Shown in pieces: positions 8,540 through 18,666 of a stretch of DNA of 64,000 bases. The stretch is taken from positions 16,300-80,299 of the forward strand of contig NZ_QNRO01000021.1 of the NCBI RefSeq assembly GCF_003315345.1, in the 5' to 3' direction. Numbering within the stretch: the stretch's first letter is position 1; every line of letters starts with the position of its first letter. The notes under the pieces were generated by a model, which had not been told where the DNA came from, did no database searches, and saw nothing but the letters and a program-made list of their open reading frames with translations. This DNA is from Marinobacter pelagius. GTDB lineage: Bacteria; Pseudomonadota; Gammaproteobacteria; Pseudomonadales; Oleiphilaceae. Made by a program: the position numbers and the translations under genes.

Positions 8540-9797
8540 GCGAAAGGTACTGGTATTGGCAATCGCAACCACAGGGTTATCGACCGCTGTCGCCGAGCCG
8601 CTGCGGATCGATGGTTCCCTGGAAGGGCGATTCAGTGACAACGTGGAACTGTCGGCCTCGGATGAAACCAGCGATCTGGAAACCCGGGCCACCATCGGCA
8701 TCGGATACCGTACCGATCCGGGCCGGTGTATCGCGGATCTGAGTTCAAGATTCGGTTACGGCTACTGGATCGATGATACGTATGATCCGGAAGTCTACAG
8801 CAACATGACCTTTCTGGGTGATTGCGAGATCAATGACAATTTGAGCTGGGAGCTGACCGATTACCTTCGTGACGTTACCCAGGATTCCCGGGCCGGAGAT
8901 ACCCCTGAGAACCGTACCCGAAAGAACCTCTTCCGTACCGGCCCGGTGCTGAGCTTCAGGCCCTCCTCTGTGGACGAACTGGTGTTCCGTGCTTCCTATG
9001 AGCAGACGGACTACAGCGAGCCTGTTGAGCCGGACAGCGAACGCTATATCGCATCTGCGGCATGGAATCATCTGTTCAGTCCAACTCTGACGGCAGGTCT
9101 GTTTGCCGAGGCCGACCGCGCGGAACTCGACACTGTAGGTGAGGATGTCGACCGGGATACCCTGACGGCCACCTTCAGTAAACAATGGGTTGCCACCCGG
9201 TTGAGTGGTTCACTCGGTGTGAGCCAACTGGAAAGCCGCAGGCCAAACAGTGAAAGTGAGAATGAGGGGGTTGTGGGCAGCCTCAGGCTCGAGCGCGAAA
9301 TCAACCCCACAACCATGCTCACCGTCGCCGCCAATCGTGAACTGACCGACCAGACGACGGATCTCGATATCCGAATCGGCTCCTTCGTGTTCAACCTGGA
9401 ACAGACGGAACCCGTTGAAGTAACGGCGTTTCGCGCGACGCTGGATAAGGGTTTCAGTGACGGCAGTTCTGTGGGACTTACCGGCTACGGCAGCCAGACC
9501 GATTACCTCCTGAGCGACCTGACTGACTACCGTTCAGGCGTCAATGCCCGCTACCGCCGACCAGTAACCGAGTATATGGGCTTCAACGCGGGGCTTGGCT
9601 GGGACTTTTACGACTACGGCGGCGAGACCGACTCCAATGATCATGTGCTCGACCTGAGGGTTGGCCTGGACTACCAGCTCAGCCGCAAGCTGACCGCGAA
9701 CGGCAGTATCGGTCATGAGCGCCGGGAGAGCGAGACCGCCTCCCGTGAATACGACGAAAACTGGATTTTGCTCGGCCTGAGTTACCAGTTCCGTTGA
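8532..9797 (+). CDS. Outer-membrane beta-barrel protein, XrtA/PEP-CTERM-associated
   Basis: This is an exported protein of 421 residues with a signal peptide ending in AVAEP. Regular alternating strands follow and the C-terminus is aromatic (LLGLSYQFR), as in outer-membrane barrels. It matches in size and position the uncharacterised barrel family found in XrtA exopolysaccharide loci, for which a secretin-like exit-pore role is only conjecture. The start overlaps the ATPase gene by 8 bp, so the two are co-expressed. Confidence 0.8.
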   Translation: MVERKVLVLAIATTGLSTAVAEPLRIDGSLEGRFSDNVELSASDETSDLETRATIGIGYRTDPGRCIADLSSRFGYGYWIDDTYDPEVYSNMTFLGDCEINDNLSWELTDYLRDVTQDSRAGDTPENRTRKNLFRTGPVLSFRPSSVDELVFRASYEQTDYSEPVEPDSERYIASAAWNHLFSPTLTAGLFAEADRAELDTVGEDVDRDTLTATFSKQWVATRLSGSLGVSQLESRRPNSESENEGVVGSLRLEREINPTTMLTVAANRELTDQTTDLDIRIGSFVFNLEQTEPVEVTAFRATLDKGFSDGSSVGLTGYGSQTDYLLSDLTDYRSGVNARYRRPVTEYMGFNAGLGWDFYDYGGETDSNDHVLDLRVGLDYQLSRKLTANGSIGHERRESETASREYDENWILLGLSYQFR

Positions 9798-9832
9798 ACG
9801 GCAACTGACAAACAGGGCCAGGGAAGGGCTCA

Positions 9833-10768
9833 ATGAACCGCATTCGCAATGCTCTGACAATTGACGTGGAAGACTACTTCCAGGTGGCCGCGCTGGCTGA
9901 AGCGGTGCGCCGGGATGACTGGGATTCCATGGAGTATCGGGTAGAGGCCAACACCGATCGGTTGCTGGGACTACTCGATCAATTCAACACAAGGGCAACC
10001 TTTTTCACCCTCGGCTGGGTCGCGGAGCGTTCCCCGGAGCTCATACGTCGTATCCAGAAAGCCGGCCACGAGGTGGCGAGCCACGGCTATAGCCACCAGC
10101 TGATCTACAATCAGACTCCGGATGTTTTTCGCGAAGAGACCCGCCGGTCCAAGGCGATTCTCGAGGACATCCTCGGCGAACCCGTGACCGGCTACCGGGC
10201 TGCCAGTTATTCCATTACCGCCCGTTCCCGATGGGCCCTCGATATACTTGCCGAGGAGGGCTTTACCTGGGACTCCTCCATTTTTCCGGTTCACCATGAC
10301 CGCTATGGCATGCCGGACGCCCCCCGTTGGCCTTACCGCCTGATAACCGATAACGGTTATGAACTGGCGGAATTCCCCCTGAGTACCCTGAAGTTGCCCG
10401 GTTATACCCTGCCGATCGCCGGCGGCGGGTACTTCCGGCTGTTTCCGTACTGGTTCAGCCAGTGGGGGCTTGGCTCCATCAACCGCCAGGGGCGGCCGTT
10501 CGTGTTTTACCTGCACCCCTGGGAAGTGGATCCGGAGCAACCAAGGCTCGAGGTGAAATGGCTGTCCAGGTTCCGCCACTACAACAACCTGGATGTGTGT
10601 GAGGCACGCCTGAACAGGCTGCTGCAGCGGTTCGATTTTGCACCGATGGGCGACGTATTACAGGAAGCAGGCCTGCTCGACACGCACAGCCTGAGCCCGG
10701 AATCACCAACCTATTCTGACGGCCAGGAACAGGCCATCAGCGCCAGGAAATTCGTAAGGACGTTATAG
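9833..10768 (+). CDS. Polysaccharide deacetylase, XrtA-associated
   Basis: This is a NodB-type deacetylase of 311 residues. It has the locus-typical start ALTIDVEDYFQVAAL with the catalytic Asp-Glu-Asp, then TRATFFTLGWVAER and HEVASHGYSHQ with metal histidines, and a C-terminal DUF3473-like segment (FYLHPWEVDPEQPRL). No signal peptide is evident, as is usual in this subfamily. It would remove acetyl groups from the exopolysaccharide or its precursor. It sits between the barrel protein and a GT2 in the same operon. Confidence 0.92.
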   Translation: MNRIRNALTIDVEDYFQVAALAEAVRRDDWDSMEYRVEANTDRLLGLLDQFNTRATFFTLGWVAERSPELIRRIQKAGHEVASHGYSHQLIYNQTPDVFREETRRSKAILEDILGEPVTGYRAASYSITARSRWALDILAEEGFTWDSSIFPVHHDRYGMPDAPRWPYRLITDNGYELAEFPLSTLKLPGYTLPIAGGGYFRLFPYWFSQWGLGSINRQGRPFVFYLHPWEVDPEQPRLEVKWLSRFRHYNNLDVCEARLNRLLQRFDFAPMGDVLQEAGLLDTHSLSPESPTYSDGQEQAISARKFVRTL

Positions 10769-10788
10769 AACGTCAGGGAAGATTGACC

Positions 10789-11946
10789 ATGCTCTACGCG
10801 CTGTTCTGGTTGTCGCTGCTGCTACTCGGCTATATCTACATCGGGTATCCGGTGCTGGCAAAACTGATGGCGAATTATGTTGCCGCGCCGGCTCGCAAGG
10901 ACGACAACGAGACGCCGACCGTGTCTGTACTGATTGCCGCCTACAATGAGGCAGCCGATATCGAGGCGACCCTCCGGAACAAGCTTGCCCTCGATTACCC
11001 AGCAGACCGGCTGGAAATCCTCGTCATCTCGGATGAATCGGACGACGGAACCGACGACATCGTTCGCCGAGTGGCCGCAGAAACGAAAGTGTCTGTCCGC
11101 CTGTTCCGCCAGACTCCCCGCCAGGGCAAAACTGCCGGCCTCAACACGCTGGTCCCCCACGCCAGCGGCGAAATCCTCCTGTTTTCCGACGCCAACTCCC
11201 AATGGGCACCCGATGCGGTGCGACATCTGGTCAGCAACTTTCGTGATCCCGACATTGGCTACGTGACCGGCAAAATGGTGTACGTCAATGAGGACGGATC
11301 GATGGTAGGTGACGGTTGCAGCGCCTACATGAAATACGAGAACTGGCTGCGGGAGCAGGAGACCCTGACCGGATCCATCGTTGGCGTGGACGGCGGAATC
11401 GATGCCATGCGCAAGGCCCTCTACCAGCCCCTGCGGCCCGACCAGCTACCGGACTTTGTGCAGCCATTGAAAGTGGTGGAGCAAGGCTACCGAGTGGTGT
11501 TCGAGCCCCGGGCGTTGCTCAAGGAGCCGGTACTCAACGACAGCGGCAGCGAATTCAGCATGCGGGTTCGTGTCAGCTTGAGGGCGCTATGGGCGCTGAA
11601 GGACATGGCAGCACTGATGAACCCCTTCCGCTATGGCTTCTTCGCGGTTCAACTGATCTCCCACAAGCTGCTGCGTTACTTGGCGTTTATACCGCTGGCG
11701 ACCTTTACCCTGGCGACCTTGTTACTGATGCCACGAGGTGGAATCTACCCGCTGGCATTCCTGGGCCTCGTGGCGCTTTATGGGCTGGCCTGGATCGGCC
11801 GAAAGAATGAGAGCGAAGGCCGCAATTTCGGGCCGCTTTACTCCGTGCCTTACTACTTCCTGCTGCTGAATGCGGCATCGCTCAGGGCGGTGATGGCGTT
11901 TTTGCGGGGGGAGAAGCGGGTGGTTTGGAAGCCGAGGAAGGGGTGA
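10789..11946 (+). CDS. Membrane glycosyltransferase family 2
   Basis: This is a processive-type GT2 of 385 residues. An N-terminal helix (MLYALFWLSLLLLGYIYIGY) is followed by the GT-A domain (VSVLIAAYNEAADIEATL, ISDESDDGTDD, SDANSQW, VGVDGGIDAMR) and two or three C-terminal helices. The ATG at 10789 is preferred because AGGGAAG lies 7 nt upstream; a TTG at 10783 is also in frame. It is the last gene of the GC-rich conserved core; sequence composition changes sharply just after it. Confidence 0.88.
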   Translation: MLYALFWLSLLLLGYIYIGYPVLAKLMANYVAAPARKDDNETPTVSVLIAAYNEAADIEATLRNKLALDYPADRLEILVISDESDDGTDDIVRRVAAETKVSVRLFRQTPRQGKTAGLNTLVPHASGEILLFSDANSQWAPDAVRHLVSNFRDPDIGYVTGKMVYVNEDGSMVGDGCSAYMKYENWLREQETLTGSIVGVDGGIDAMRKALYQPLRPDQLPDFVQPLKVVEQGYRVVFEPRALLKEPVLNDSGSEFSMRVRVSLRALWALKDMAALMNPFRYGFFAVQLISHKLLRYLAFIPLATFTLATLLLMPRGGIYPLAFLGLVALYGLAWIGRKNESEGRNFGPLYSVPYYFLLLNAASLRAVMAFLRGEKRVVWKPRKG

Positions 11947-11956
11947 GGGAAGACTA

Positions 11957-13099
11957 ATGGAAACCACCTCAATAAAAAACATTGAATTTCAGGATCTATC
12001 CAAGTCTGAGAGAGTTTTTATTGATCGTATCCGTGGGTTATCCATAATCAGAGTGGTGCTCGTACATTTGGGCTTATCTTGGATCTATACCCCCTATTCT
12101 CAGTTTGTTCATAATTTACTTCCACTTCTATTCTTTGTGAGTGGTGCCGTTTCATTTTATAGTCTGAGTCGCTCAAACGGGTTCGGTTTATACCTTATAA
12201 AACGTCTGCTTTCGATTGTTGGGCCTTTTTATGTGATAGCTTTGAGTGCCATGGTCGTGTTCTGGATTTATAATTACCAGTTCCCAACCTTTAACATTAA
12301 AGAGATTGTCAGGTGGCTAACCATTATTCCCGAGAGCTCGGACACTCCATTCCCAATGGGTCAGATCTGGTTTGTTCATGCAATGGTTATTATTGTACTT
12401 ATTACTGTCCCTTTTTTAGTAATGGCTAGAAGTTCAAGTTTACCATTGTTATTTCTAATTGTTTTGTCGATAGTTCTTTCAGTGTTTCACCAGGCAATTG
12501 GTGTTAGTAATAACTTTAGTATTCTTGGTCACAACTTTTATCAAGGATTGGTTAATGTAGGTTTCTTTGTATTTGGTGCTCTGTATTACAAAAGGCTGGA
12601 GTTTTTTGATTTCAAATGCTTGTTTGGGTTGCTAATAGTTTCAATAACAGTAGCTTTGACTAACGTATTTTGGCTTAATGTGGATGTGAATATGGCAAAT
12701 CACACATATGCACCGGATACGTATTATTTGTCTGGTAGCTATTCTGCCATTATTTTCGTTCTATTGTTAAAAAGGTTGATTAATAAAATTCTTGATAATT
12801 GGTCGCTTGCCGACAGTGTAGTGTTATTTTTCAGCAAGCATGCGTATTCAGTTTTCATAGTTCATAGCTTTTCTATATATTTTTTGGAAACAAAGTTTGG
12901 GTTAGTGAATGTCATAGATAATCCAGCTCTTGCGGCTGTAAAAGTTGCATCAGTGTTCATAATAAGTGCAGCAATATCTGTGCCAGTAACATGGGTCACG
13001 AATTGGGTTACAGGAAAGGCAAAGGAAAAAATTCAGTCATTTTTTAGTCAAGATTTAAAAGGTTGCGACCGATTACAATCGACTCGCCCATTAGATTAA
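11957..13099 (+). CDS. Membrane acyltransferase family 3 (OafA-like)
   Basis: This is an integral-membrane acyltransferase of 380 residues, probably adding acyl groups to the polysaccharide. It starts with RIRGLSIIRVVLVHLGL, containing the usual Arg and a histidine equivalent to the active-site His, and carries about ten hydrophobic helices. Codon use and base composition are visibly AT-rich compared with the gene just upstream, so this marks the left edge of an acquired cassette. It ends in a short polar tail. Confidence 0.85.
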   Translation: METTSIKNIEFQDLSKSERVFIDRIRGLSIIRVVLVHLGLSWIYTPYSQFVHNLLPLLFFVSGAVSFYSLSRSNGFGLYLIKRLLSIVGPFYVIALSAMVVFWIYNYQFPTFNIKEIVRWLTIIPESSDTPFPMGQIWFVHAMVIIVLITVPFLVMARSSSLPLLFLIVLSIVLSVFHQAIGVSNNFSILGHNFYQGLVNVGFFVFGALYYKRLEFFDFKCLFGLLIVSITVALTNVFWLNVDVNMANHTYAPDTYYLSGSYSAIIFVLLLKRLINKILDNWSLADSVVLFFSKHAYSVFIVHSFSIYFLETKFGLVNVIDNPALAAVKVASVFIISAAISVPVTWVTNWVTGKAKEKIQSFFSQDLKGCDRLQSTRPLD

Positions 13100-13223
13100 A
13101 GGTTTTATCATTTTGTTTTGTTTTTATTTTGTGGCTAGCAACTTTTAGATATTGAGAATTTGTGTTTATTAGAATTGAACGTGCGTTAGCGTTTATAGGT
13201 TTCCGTTTAGGTTAATTTAATAT

Positions 13224-14348
13224 ATGAAAGTTCTTCATTTAATTGATAGTGGTGGTCTCTATGGGGCAGAGAATTTGCTGCTCACCCTAGTTCGAGAGCA
13301 AATGAAGAGCGGATTGTCTCCTATGATTTTGAGTGCAGGTGACCCCCGGCTAGGTGAAAAAGAACTTGAAACGGAAGCGCGCCATCAAGGTTTACCCGTC
13401 ATGTGCTGGCGAATGAAGCCTGGATTAAATCTTCTGGATGCGCGAAAAATTTACAGGTGGGCGCAAAAAGAGGGGTTTGAAGTCATGCATTCCCATGGAT
13501 ACAAGTTCAATGTATTGATGGGAATTTGGCCAGAATCAATCCGTAAGATTCCTTTAGTGACTACGCTACACGGTTATGTCCATGCACCTTTCTTCACCAA
13601 GGCTTGGTTTTACGAAAGCGTTGACCGGTTGGCATTGGGCCGAATGAGACAAGTGGTGCTTGTGTCTAACGCTATGAAAAGCCAAGTTCCGGGAGCCATT
13701 GGCCGCTCACCCAAGGTTACCGTGATACCAAATGGCTTGGATGCAAGCCGAATCATTGCGGACGCGAACGCCGCACTCCCCGAAAATATTCAGGCCTTCA
13801 TAAGAATTTATAGCCCGCTGCTGCTAGGAGTTGGGCGGCTTGCAAGGGAAAAGGGATTTGACTGCCTGATCAGTGCGTTCGAAGAAGTAAAACGGTCTTT
13901 TCCCTCTGCTGGATTACTGCTGATCGGCGAGGGTTCTCAGAGGGCTTCACTGGAACGTCAAATCCATGAACTTGGTCTCGACGATGCAGTAATGATGCCG
14001 GGATATCTGAGCAATGTTCCCAGCATCATGCAGCGTTCAAATGTGCTCTGTATGCCTTCACTCACCGAGGGCTTGCCGATCACATTGCTGGAAGCGATGA
14101 CCGTGGGCTTGCCAATTGTCGCCTCAGATGTGGGGGAAATCAGTAAAGTCCTTGGTGCCGGCAAAGGCGGTAGGGTCATCCGTGCCGAAACTCAGGGTTC
14201 GCTGGCCAAGGAGGTGATCTCTGTACTGCAGGAGTCCGAACAGAATGCAGATCGAGCGCGATGGGCCAGACATCGGATCGAAAAATACTACTCCAGCCAT
14301 GCCATGGCAGAAAAGTATCTACAGGTCTATCAGAGGGCTGTGGCATGA
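13224..14348 (+). CDS. Glycosyltransferase family 4
   Basis: This is a GT-B glycosyltransferase of 374 residues. The N-terminal domain starts MKVLHLIDSGGLYGAENLLLTL. The C-terminal nucleotide-sugar domain has LLGVGRLAREKGFDCLI and the E-x7-E motif in LTEGLPITLLEAM. There is only a weak ribosome site in the AT-rich 124-bp leader. The stop overlaps the start of the next GT4 (ATGA). The donor and acceptor sugars cannot be read from the sequence. Confidence 0.9.
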   Translation: MKVLHLIDSGGLYGAENLLLTLVREQMKSGLSPMILSAGDPRLGEKELETEARHQGLPVMCWRMKPGLNLLDARKIYRWAQKEGFEVMHSHGYKFNVLMGIWPESIRKIPLVTTLHGYVHAPFFTKAWFYESVDRLALGRMRQVVLVSNAMKSQVPGAIGRSPKVTVIPNGLDASRIIADANAALPENIQAFIRIYSPLLLGVGRLAREKGFDCLISAFEEVKRSFPSAGLLLIGEGSQRASLERQIHELGLDDAVMMPGYLSNVPSIMQRSNVLCMPSLTEGLPITLLEAMTVGLPIVASDVGEISKVLGAGKGGRVIRAETQGSLAKEVISVLQESEQNADRARWARHRIEKYYSSHAMAEKYLQVYQRAVA

Positions 14349-15460
14349 AGCTCTGCATCGTCATGGACCGATATGAAAACCCTTACGCAGGGACTGAAAG
14401 TCAGGTACTCAAGCTGGTTGAGGGGCTCATCCAAAGGGGATGGAGCATACGGTTCGCAGTCTTCAGATCGAGCGACTATAGCCGTAGCAATGCTTTCCCC
14501 GTTGCGATTGAGGAGCTGAACATTGGAAGCATCTCAAACCCCCGCAGTTGGTGGGCGGTTTATCACTATGGACGGGTGCTGGCCGCTGACGGGTTCGGAG
14601 TGGTTCATGTCTTCTTCAACGATGCCTCAGTTATTTGCCCGCCAATGATGCGGCTCGCTGGACTGAAGACCCTGATATCGCGCCGTGACATGGGGTTCTG
14701 GTACTCAGGCGTCTACCTGCGGGCCCTGCGCCTGACCGACCGGTTTGTCCATGGAGTAGTCTGCAACAGCAAGGCGGTGGCTGACATCACCGCACAGCTT
14801 GAAGGGGTTCCCGAATCCAAACTTCATGTCATCTACAACGGATACCCCGAGGGCACCCAAGAGTGTAGTTCAAGCGGAGACGAGCCTGATACTCAGCAGA
14901 ACCGGACACAACCACTCATCATCGGCATAGTTGCCAACCTGCGGCCAATCAAACGGATTGATGACCTGATTGAAGCGGTGGCGGAAATCAACCACTCCGG
15001 CAGAAAGGTAGAGCTGCGAATAGTCGGAGGCGGCGACGACGCTCCCTACCGTCAACAAGTCGAGAAGCTGGGTCTCTCTGGCCACGTCAAATTCCTTGGT
15101 AGCCAGCCTGATCCTGAGCGCCATATCCAGAACTTTGATATTGCCGTTCTATGCTCTGAAACCGAAGGCTTCTCGAATGCGATCATCGAATACATGCGTT
15201 GCGGAAAGCCTGTGGTATGCACCGATACGGGCGGCAACCCGGAAATCGTTGACGATGGAGTCAATGGCTATCTGGTTAGCGTTGGGGATGTAGCTTCATT
15301 GGCTGACCGACTCGAAGTCCTGATCGATGAACCGGACAGGCGATTGGCCATGGGACGACTAAACAAAGAGCAAATGGTCAAGCGCTATTCACTGGAAAGT
15401 ATGCTTAACCAACACATTCGTTTATACCACCAGGTTGAACCAGGGATGGCTGAAGCATGA
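14345..15460 (+). CDS. Glycosyltransferase family 4
   Basis: This is a GT-B glycosyltransferase of 371 residues beginning MKLCIVMDRYENPYAGTE. The start at 14345 overlaps the previous stop. An earlier in-frame codon at 14261 lies inside the preceding gene and is rejected. The C-terminal motif is ETEGFSNAIIEYMRCGKPVVCTDTGG, with the two glutamates of E-x7-E. Its stop overlaps the start of the CapK-like gene, so three genes are translationally coupled. Confidence 0.9.
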   Translation: MKLCIVMDRYENPYAGTESQVLKLVEGLIQRGWSIRFAVFRSSDYSRSNAFPVAIEELNIGSISNPRSWWAVYHYGRVLAADGFGVVHVFFNDASVICPPMMRLAGLKTLISRRDMGFWYSGVYLRALRLTDRFVHGVVCNSKAVADITAQLEGVPESKLHVIYNGYPEGTQECSSSGDEPDTQQNRTQPLIIGIVANLRPIKRIDDLIEAVAEINHSGRKVELRIVGGGDDAPYRQQVEKLGLSGHVKFLGSQPDPERHIQNFDIAVLCSETEGFSNAIIEYMRCGKPVVCTDTGGNPEIVDDGVNGYLVSVGDVASLADRLEVLIDEPDRRLAMGRLNKEQMVKRYSLESMLNQHIRLYHQVEPGMAEA

Positions 15461-16797
15461 TGGAGTCACTTTCCCGGCACGTTTTCTATCCCCTTTGGGA
15501 CTTCAAAGACCGAAGCCAGCGTCTTAAAGAGTGGCAAGCGCTGGAGGAGCAGCAATGGTGGCCGGCTGATCGACTGCGAATGTTGCAATGGGAACGATTA
15601 CAAAAGCTGCTGGCTCACGCGGCCGAACACAGTCCTTTTTACCGGGATATCTTCGATAAACACGCTATCACACCAGCCAGTATTCAGAGCGAAGACGACC
15701 TGCTCAGTATTCCGATAACGACCAAATCGGACATTCGCAACAACCTGGAGCGTTTCATCAGTGACCAGTTTGATCGCAACAAATTGGTGAGCGCAAAAAC
15801 TGGTGGATCAACAGGGTTCTCGCTCCAGCTCTATTTCGATGAAGCCTGCCAGGAGCGACGAAACGCAGCCCAGCTGATGGCAGACCGTTGGGCTGGATGG
15901 GATCTGGGAATAAAGAAGGCCGCAATTTGGGGTAACCCTCCTGTGCCGTCAACGATGAAACAGAAACTACGCCATCATCTTCTGGATCGAACTATCTACC
16001 TGGACACCATGAACCTGAACGAAACCTCCATGGGCGATTTCGTTAAGCGGTGGCGTACGGAGCAGCCCGGAGCAATCTTCGGGCATGCTCATTCAATCTA
16101 CATCTTTGCCCGCTACCTCCGTGATCACGAAATAAAAGATCTCCGCCCAAGGGGAATCGTCGCTACCTCAATGATGTTGCTTGATCACGAGCGTAAGGCA
16201 ATCGAGCAAGTCTTTAATTGCCCCGTTACCAACCGTTATGGGTGCGAAGAGGTGGGGCTGATCGCTTGTGAATGTGAGGAACATCGTGGGATGCACCTGA
16301 ATCTCCCTCACTTATTTGTGGAGTTTTTGGATAGGGATAACAAACCAGTCAAGCCCGGTGAACCGGGCAAGATTGTGGTTACCGATCTCAATAACTTTGC
16401 GATGCCCCTCATCCGCTACCGGGTAGAGGATGTTGGGAGCTTTACCGATGAACCCTGTGCCTGCGGACGTGGGCTGCCCATTCTACAAAGGTTGGAAGGA
16501 CGGGTGGCGGATTTCCTTAAGCTTCCGGATGGGGGGCAGGTGGCTGGGATTTCTTTGATCGAGCGAACGCTGACGAAGGTGCCAGGAATAAAGCAAATGC
16601 AATTGGTACAGGAAGATCTTACAAGCTTGAAAATCAACCGCGTGAAGGGGAGCGATCATAAGCCTAATACGGACCGGGCATTAATTTCTGAACTACAAGA
16701 AGTTTTCGGTGACTCCGTTTCCATCACTATCCATGATGTATCGGAAATTCCCCAGGAATCCTCTGGGAAATACCGGTTTGCCATATGCAAGATTTGA
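15457..16797 (+). CDS. PaaK/CapK-like adenylate-forming protein
   Basis: This is a member of the phenylacetate-CoA ligase-like family seen in capsule loci, 446 residues. It shows the AMP-binding P-loop AKTGGSTGFSLQLYF, NRYGCEEVGLIACEC, VTDLNNFAMPLIRYRVEDVG and a C-terminal ligase lid region. Cysteines in CACGRG and CECEEH resemble the metal-binding residues of this family. The likely role is activating an acyl or amino group for decoration of the polysaccharide, which is inference. A second member of the family is encoded at 18667-19923. Confidence 0.85.
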   Translation: MMESLSRHVFYPLWDFKDRSQRLKEWQALEEQQWWPADRLRMLQWERLQKLLAHAAEHSPFYRDIFDKHAITPASIQSEDDLLSIPITTKSDIRNNLERFISDQFDRNKLVSAKTGGSTGFSLQLYFDEACQERRNAAQLMADRWAGWDLGIKKAAIWGNPPVPSTMKQKLRHHLLDRTIYLDTMNLNETSMGDFVKRWRTEQPGAIFGHAHSIYIFARYLRDHEIKDLRPRGIVATSMMLLDHERKAIEQVFNCPVTNRYGCEEVGLIACECEEHRGMHLNLPHLFVEFLDRDNKPVKPGEPGKIVVTDLNNFAMPLIRYRVEDVGSFTDEPCACGRGLPILQRLEGRVADFLKLPDGGQVAGISLIERTLTKVPGIKQMQLVQEDLTSLKINRVKGSDHKPNTDRALISELQEVFGDSVSITIHDVSEIPQESSGKYRFAICKI

Positions 16798-17687
16798 CGA
16801 TGAAAGACGAACCTCTGGTGAGCGTTGTAATCGCCACCTACAACATGGGGCAGTATCTGCCAAGTGCTGTGGAATCGGTTTTGAACCAGGATTGGCAGAA
16901 TCTTGAGGTGATCGTGGTGGATGATGGTTCGCTAGACAATACCCCTGAGAGTATTTCGCGGTTTAAAGATGACCCCAGGTTTCGATATGTACGGACCGAT
17001 AATCAAGGACAGCCGAAGGCAAAAAATCGAGGACTGGCCGAATCGAGAGGCGAATTCATAGGCTTCTGCGATGCCGATGACCTTTGGCATCGGGAAAAAC
17101 TCAAGGTTCAGATGCCCATATTTCAGAATTTGAAGGTCGGGGTCAGCTATACGGAAGTGTCTTATATAGATCAGTTTGGAACGGAAATAAATAAACCTCA
17201 GCCATATTCGCGGTACAGCGGCAACGTCACAAACCAGTTAGCCATCAAAAACTTCATTCCTTTTGGTACCGCTTTGTTTCGTAGAGCCTGTGTCGAGCAA
17301 AATGGCTCATTTGATGAGGACCTGCCTATGGGAATCGATTGGGATCTATGGCTCCGATATTCCCTAGATTGGGAGTTTAAATACATTCCTGAAAAAACGT
17401 ATATCTATAGGCTATGGCCGGGACAAATGTCAAAGAACTACCGAGGGCGTTATGATAATGCTAGCCGCATTCTTACCAAATTTTTGAAGCAATACCCGAA
17501 TATACTCCCGGAATCAGTGATTTCGAGAGCATGGGCAGACATGCACGTTAGCCGGGCTATGGCTATTGCTAATGCGGAAAAAACATTCAGAGAACCTTTT
17601 AAAGATATTCTGGCGGGCCTTCGAAAAGACTATGCATATTGGCCGGCTTGGCGATCGCTTGCGAAGTTAGTGGTAAGGAAATTTTAG
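16785..17687 (+). CDS. Glycosyltransferase family 2
   Basis: This is a GT-A enzyme of 300 residues with VSVVIATYNMGQYLPSAVESVL, VVDDGSLDNT and the metal-binding FCDADDLWH. The start at 16785 lies inside the end of the CapK-like gene; an ATG at 16800 is an alternative that removes five residues. The stop directly abuts the next start. There is no membrane segment, so it is probably cytosolic or peripheral and acts on the lipid-linked repeat unit. Confidence 0.9.
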   Translation: MQDLTMKDEPLVSVVIATYNMGQYLPSAVESVLNQDWQNLEVIVVDDGSLDNTPESISRFKDDPRFRYVRTDNQGQPKAKNRGLAESRGEFIGFCDADDLWHREKLKVQMPIFQNLKVGVSYTEVSYIDQFGTEINKPQPYSRYSGNVTNQLAIKNFIPFGTALFRRACVEQNGSFDEDLPMGIDWDLWLRYSLDWEFKYIPEKTYIYRLWPGQMSKNYRGRYDNASRILTKFLKQYPNILPESVISRAWADMHVSRAMAIANAEKTFREPFKDILAGLRKDYAYWPAWRSLAKLVVRKF

Positions 17688-18665
17688 ATGTCTAAGGTCA
17701 AGCAGACTGTATTCCAACTGGCGCGTCCGTTTGGTGCCTTGAAGGTTTCCAAGTATTTATCGAGGCACCATCCAAAGATTCTAATGTACCATCGGGTAAG
17801 TGATAACATCAACGAAAGGGCTCTTGCAGTTGAGCTGTTTAGAAAACATATTAATATTATAAAAAAAGACTTTCATCCAATGACACTTAGATCATTGTTG
17901 GAGGCAAACGAGAATGGGGCCATTCCAAACAATGCAGTAGCTTTGACCTTTGATGATGGTTACTCTGATTTTGCTGAACAAGCATTTCCTATTTTGAGGG
18001 ATGCGAAAGTACCCGCAACATTATTCGTAACTACTGGATTTGTGGATAGGGATATTTGGCTTTGGCCAGATCAGATTAGATACGCCATTGATAATACAAA
18101 CAAACACGTACTAAATCACCCGGCTTTTCATGAACAGTTCTACGTTAAGTCGAATCCAAAAAGGATTTGGAATATCTTCGCTGATTACTGTCTGAAGATT
18201 CAAAATGACGAAAAAATTGACCTAATCGAAGAGCTTTTCTCATCGCTAGAGGTACACTTTCCTGAAAAGGCGCCCAAAGAATACGAAGCCGTTTCATGGG
18301 ACCAAATAAAAAGAATGGTTGCTGATGGCCTTGATGTAGGGAGCCATTCTAACAGCCACCCAATACTAACAAAAGTACATCAAGATCAACTGATCTCCGA
18401 GCTAGAAACCTCTAAAAAAATTCTGGAAAAAAAATTGGGAAGAACAATAGATATTTTTTGTTACCCAAATGGTCAGGACTCCGATTTTGATGAAAATATA
18501 AAGAGTGCCATCCAAAGCTGTGGATATAAGTATGCTGTTTGTGCGTATCCAGCAAAGTATCCTTTGCAAGATAAGATGAATATAAATAGGTATCCAGCAG
18601 GAGAAAGTATAGATGCCTTTCAAAAACGGGTGTATGGACTGAATTTCCTTACAATGAGATATTAA
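17688..18665 (+). CDS. Polysaccharide deacetylase (NodB domain)
   Basis: This is the second deacetylase of the locus, 325 residues. It has KILMYHRVSDN near the start, the catalytic motif LTFDDGYSDFAEQAFP, and metal histidines in DVGSHSNSHPIL. It is unlike the XrtA-type enzyme at 9833 and belongs to the AT-rich cassette. There is no gap to the preceding GT2. It probably acts on N-acetyl groups of the variable polymer. Confidence 0.9.
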   Translation: MSKVKQTVFQLARPFGALKVSKYLSRHHPKILMYHRVSDNINERALAVELFRKHINIIKKDFHPMTLRSLLEANENGAIPNNAVALTFDDGYSDFAEQAFPILRDAKVPATLFVTTGFVDRDIWLWPDQIRYAIDNTNKHVLNHPAFHEQFYVKSNPKRIWNIFADYCLKIQNDEKIDLIEELFSSLEVHFPEKAPKEYEAVSWDQIKRMVADGLDVGSHSNSHPILTKVHQDQLISELETSKKILEKKLGRTIDIFCYPNGQDSDFDENIKSAIQSCGYKYAVCAYPAKYPLQDKMNINRYPAGESIDAFQKRVYGLNFLTMRY

Positions 18666-18666
18666 G